Notes under the pieces: generated by a model | The model's input: the letters and a program-made list of their open reading frames with translations, nothing else | Told to the model about the DNA's origin: nothing | The model's database searches: none | Position numbers and translations under genes: made by a program | Assembly: GCA_020058965.1 (NCBI GenBank) | Contig: JAGVCY010000291.1 | Coordinates: 1-5,304, forward strand | Length of the DNA stretch: 5,304 bases | Reading direction: 5' to 3' | Source: Candidatus Omnitrophota bacterium | GTDB taxonomy: Bacteria > Omnitrophota > Gorgyraeia > 2-02-FULL-51-18 > JAGOUK01 | In this document: positions 5,188 through 5,304 of the stretch, piece after piece | How the letters are laid out: each line of letters opens with the position of its first letter | Numbering within the stretch: position 1 is the stretch's first letter

Positions 5188-5304
5188 ATGAATCGTAAAT
5201 TAGAAACTTATAGCCCCAAAAAGGAGTTTTTTGGGGCGGGTCGGGCGGTGTGTCAATCCGCGGCATTTGTCTTGGTGCTGTTGTTACCCATGACGGGACA
5301 TACC
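5188..5304 (+). CDS. Start of an unidentified exported or membrane protein (runs off the window)
   Basis: An open frame from ATG 5188 continues to the window end (39 codons, no stop). I do not recognise the family. The N-terminus is polar and basic (MNRKLETYSPKKEFFGAGR) and is followed by a hydrophobic stretch, AAFVLVLLLPMTG (25-37). This fits a long signal peptide or a first membrane segment. The strong promoter at 5147-5175 supports a gene here. There is no Shine-Dalgarno sequence before the ATG, and the predicted leader is about six bases, so initiation would be nearly leaderless. Within the first codons CCCCAAAAA (5214-5222) pairs with TTTTTGGGG (5228-5236) around a GGAGT loop. AAGGAG at 5221-5226 looks like a ribosome binding site, but its only close start, TTG 5231, soon meets a stop, and GTG 5248 is 21 bases away. 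The true start may therefore lie beyond the window. Confidence 0.5.
   Translation, partial: MNRKLETYSPKKEFFGAGRAVCQSAAFVLVLLLPMTGHT
5214..5236 (+). other. Perfect nine-base-pair hairpin near the start of the downstream transcript
   Basis: CCCCAAAAA (5214-5222) pairs with TTTTTGGGG (5228-5236), leaving a five-base GGAGT loop. It lies about 30 bases after the predicted transcription start and inside the candidate CDS at 5188. It holds a Shine-Dalgarno-like AAGGAG (5221-5226) half in the stem and half in the loop. It could influence translation or transcription just after initiation, but no T tract follows it, so it is not a standard terminator. Confidence 0.45.

Overview
This window looks like part of the chromosome of an uncultivated, probably Gram-negative bacterium. 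It carries a compact plus-strand housekeeping operon: exonuclease VII (xseA, xseB), a short-chain polyprenyl diphosphate synthase (ispA-like) and 1-deoxy-D-xylulose-5-phosphate synthase (dxs). A type II toxin-antitoxin (TA) pair sits in front of it. By eye the operon is GC-rich, while the TA pair and the last ~200 bases are more AT-rich. The Dxs has unusual cofactor motifs (GHGGPS, GDTSIANG) and the synthase has a shortened C-terminus. Both fit a deep-branching lineage, perhaps Omnitrophota or another PVC-related phylum, but that is a recollection-based guess.

Layout. Positions 1-103 hold no recognisable gene, only a weak candidate promoter and a good ribosome binding site. Positions 104-331 encode an Unstab_antitox-type antitoxin. 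Positions 328-639 encode a RelE/ParE-type toxin whose conserved C-terminus has been moved out of frame by one extra A in an eight-A run at 545-552. xseA (615-1856) starts inside the 3' end of the toxin. A REP-like palindrome (1857-1887) separates it from xseB (1901-2158). The polyprenyl synthase (2168-3052) and dxs (3068-4996) follow with gaps of 9 and 15 bases. A near-consensus promoter (5147-5175) then starts a new transcript, with a partial ORF at 5188 that resembles an exported or membrane protein N-terminus.

How the genes fit together. XseA and XseB form the exonuclease VII complex. Dxs makes DXP, the first MEP-pathway intermediate, and the prenyl synthase condenses the C5 products of that pathway. 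The link between exonuclease VII and isoprenoid genes is a common bacterial arrangement, probably reflecting shared transcription rather than shared function.

The most notable finding is a family of small palindromic MITE-like elements. Two copies in opposite orientation (2189-2260 and 4994-5105) align without gaps at 61 of 71 positions, apart from a 37-base central hairpin present only in the second copy. Their terminal inverted repeats share the same single asymmetry and show one compensatory base-pair change. The first copy is exactly 24 codons long in the synthase frame and encodes residues 8-31 of the predicted enzyme. The second supplies the stop codon of dxs. A different palindrome fills the xseA-xseB gap. 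No clearly new multi-gene system is visible; the novelty lies in these elements entering or ending essential genes and in the frameshifted toxin.
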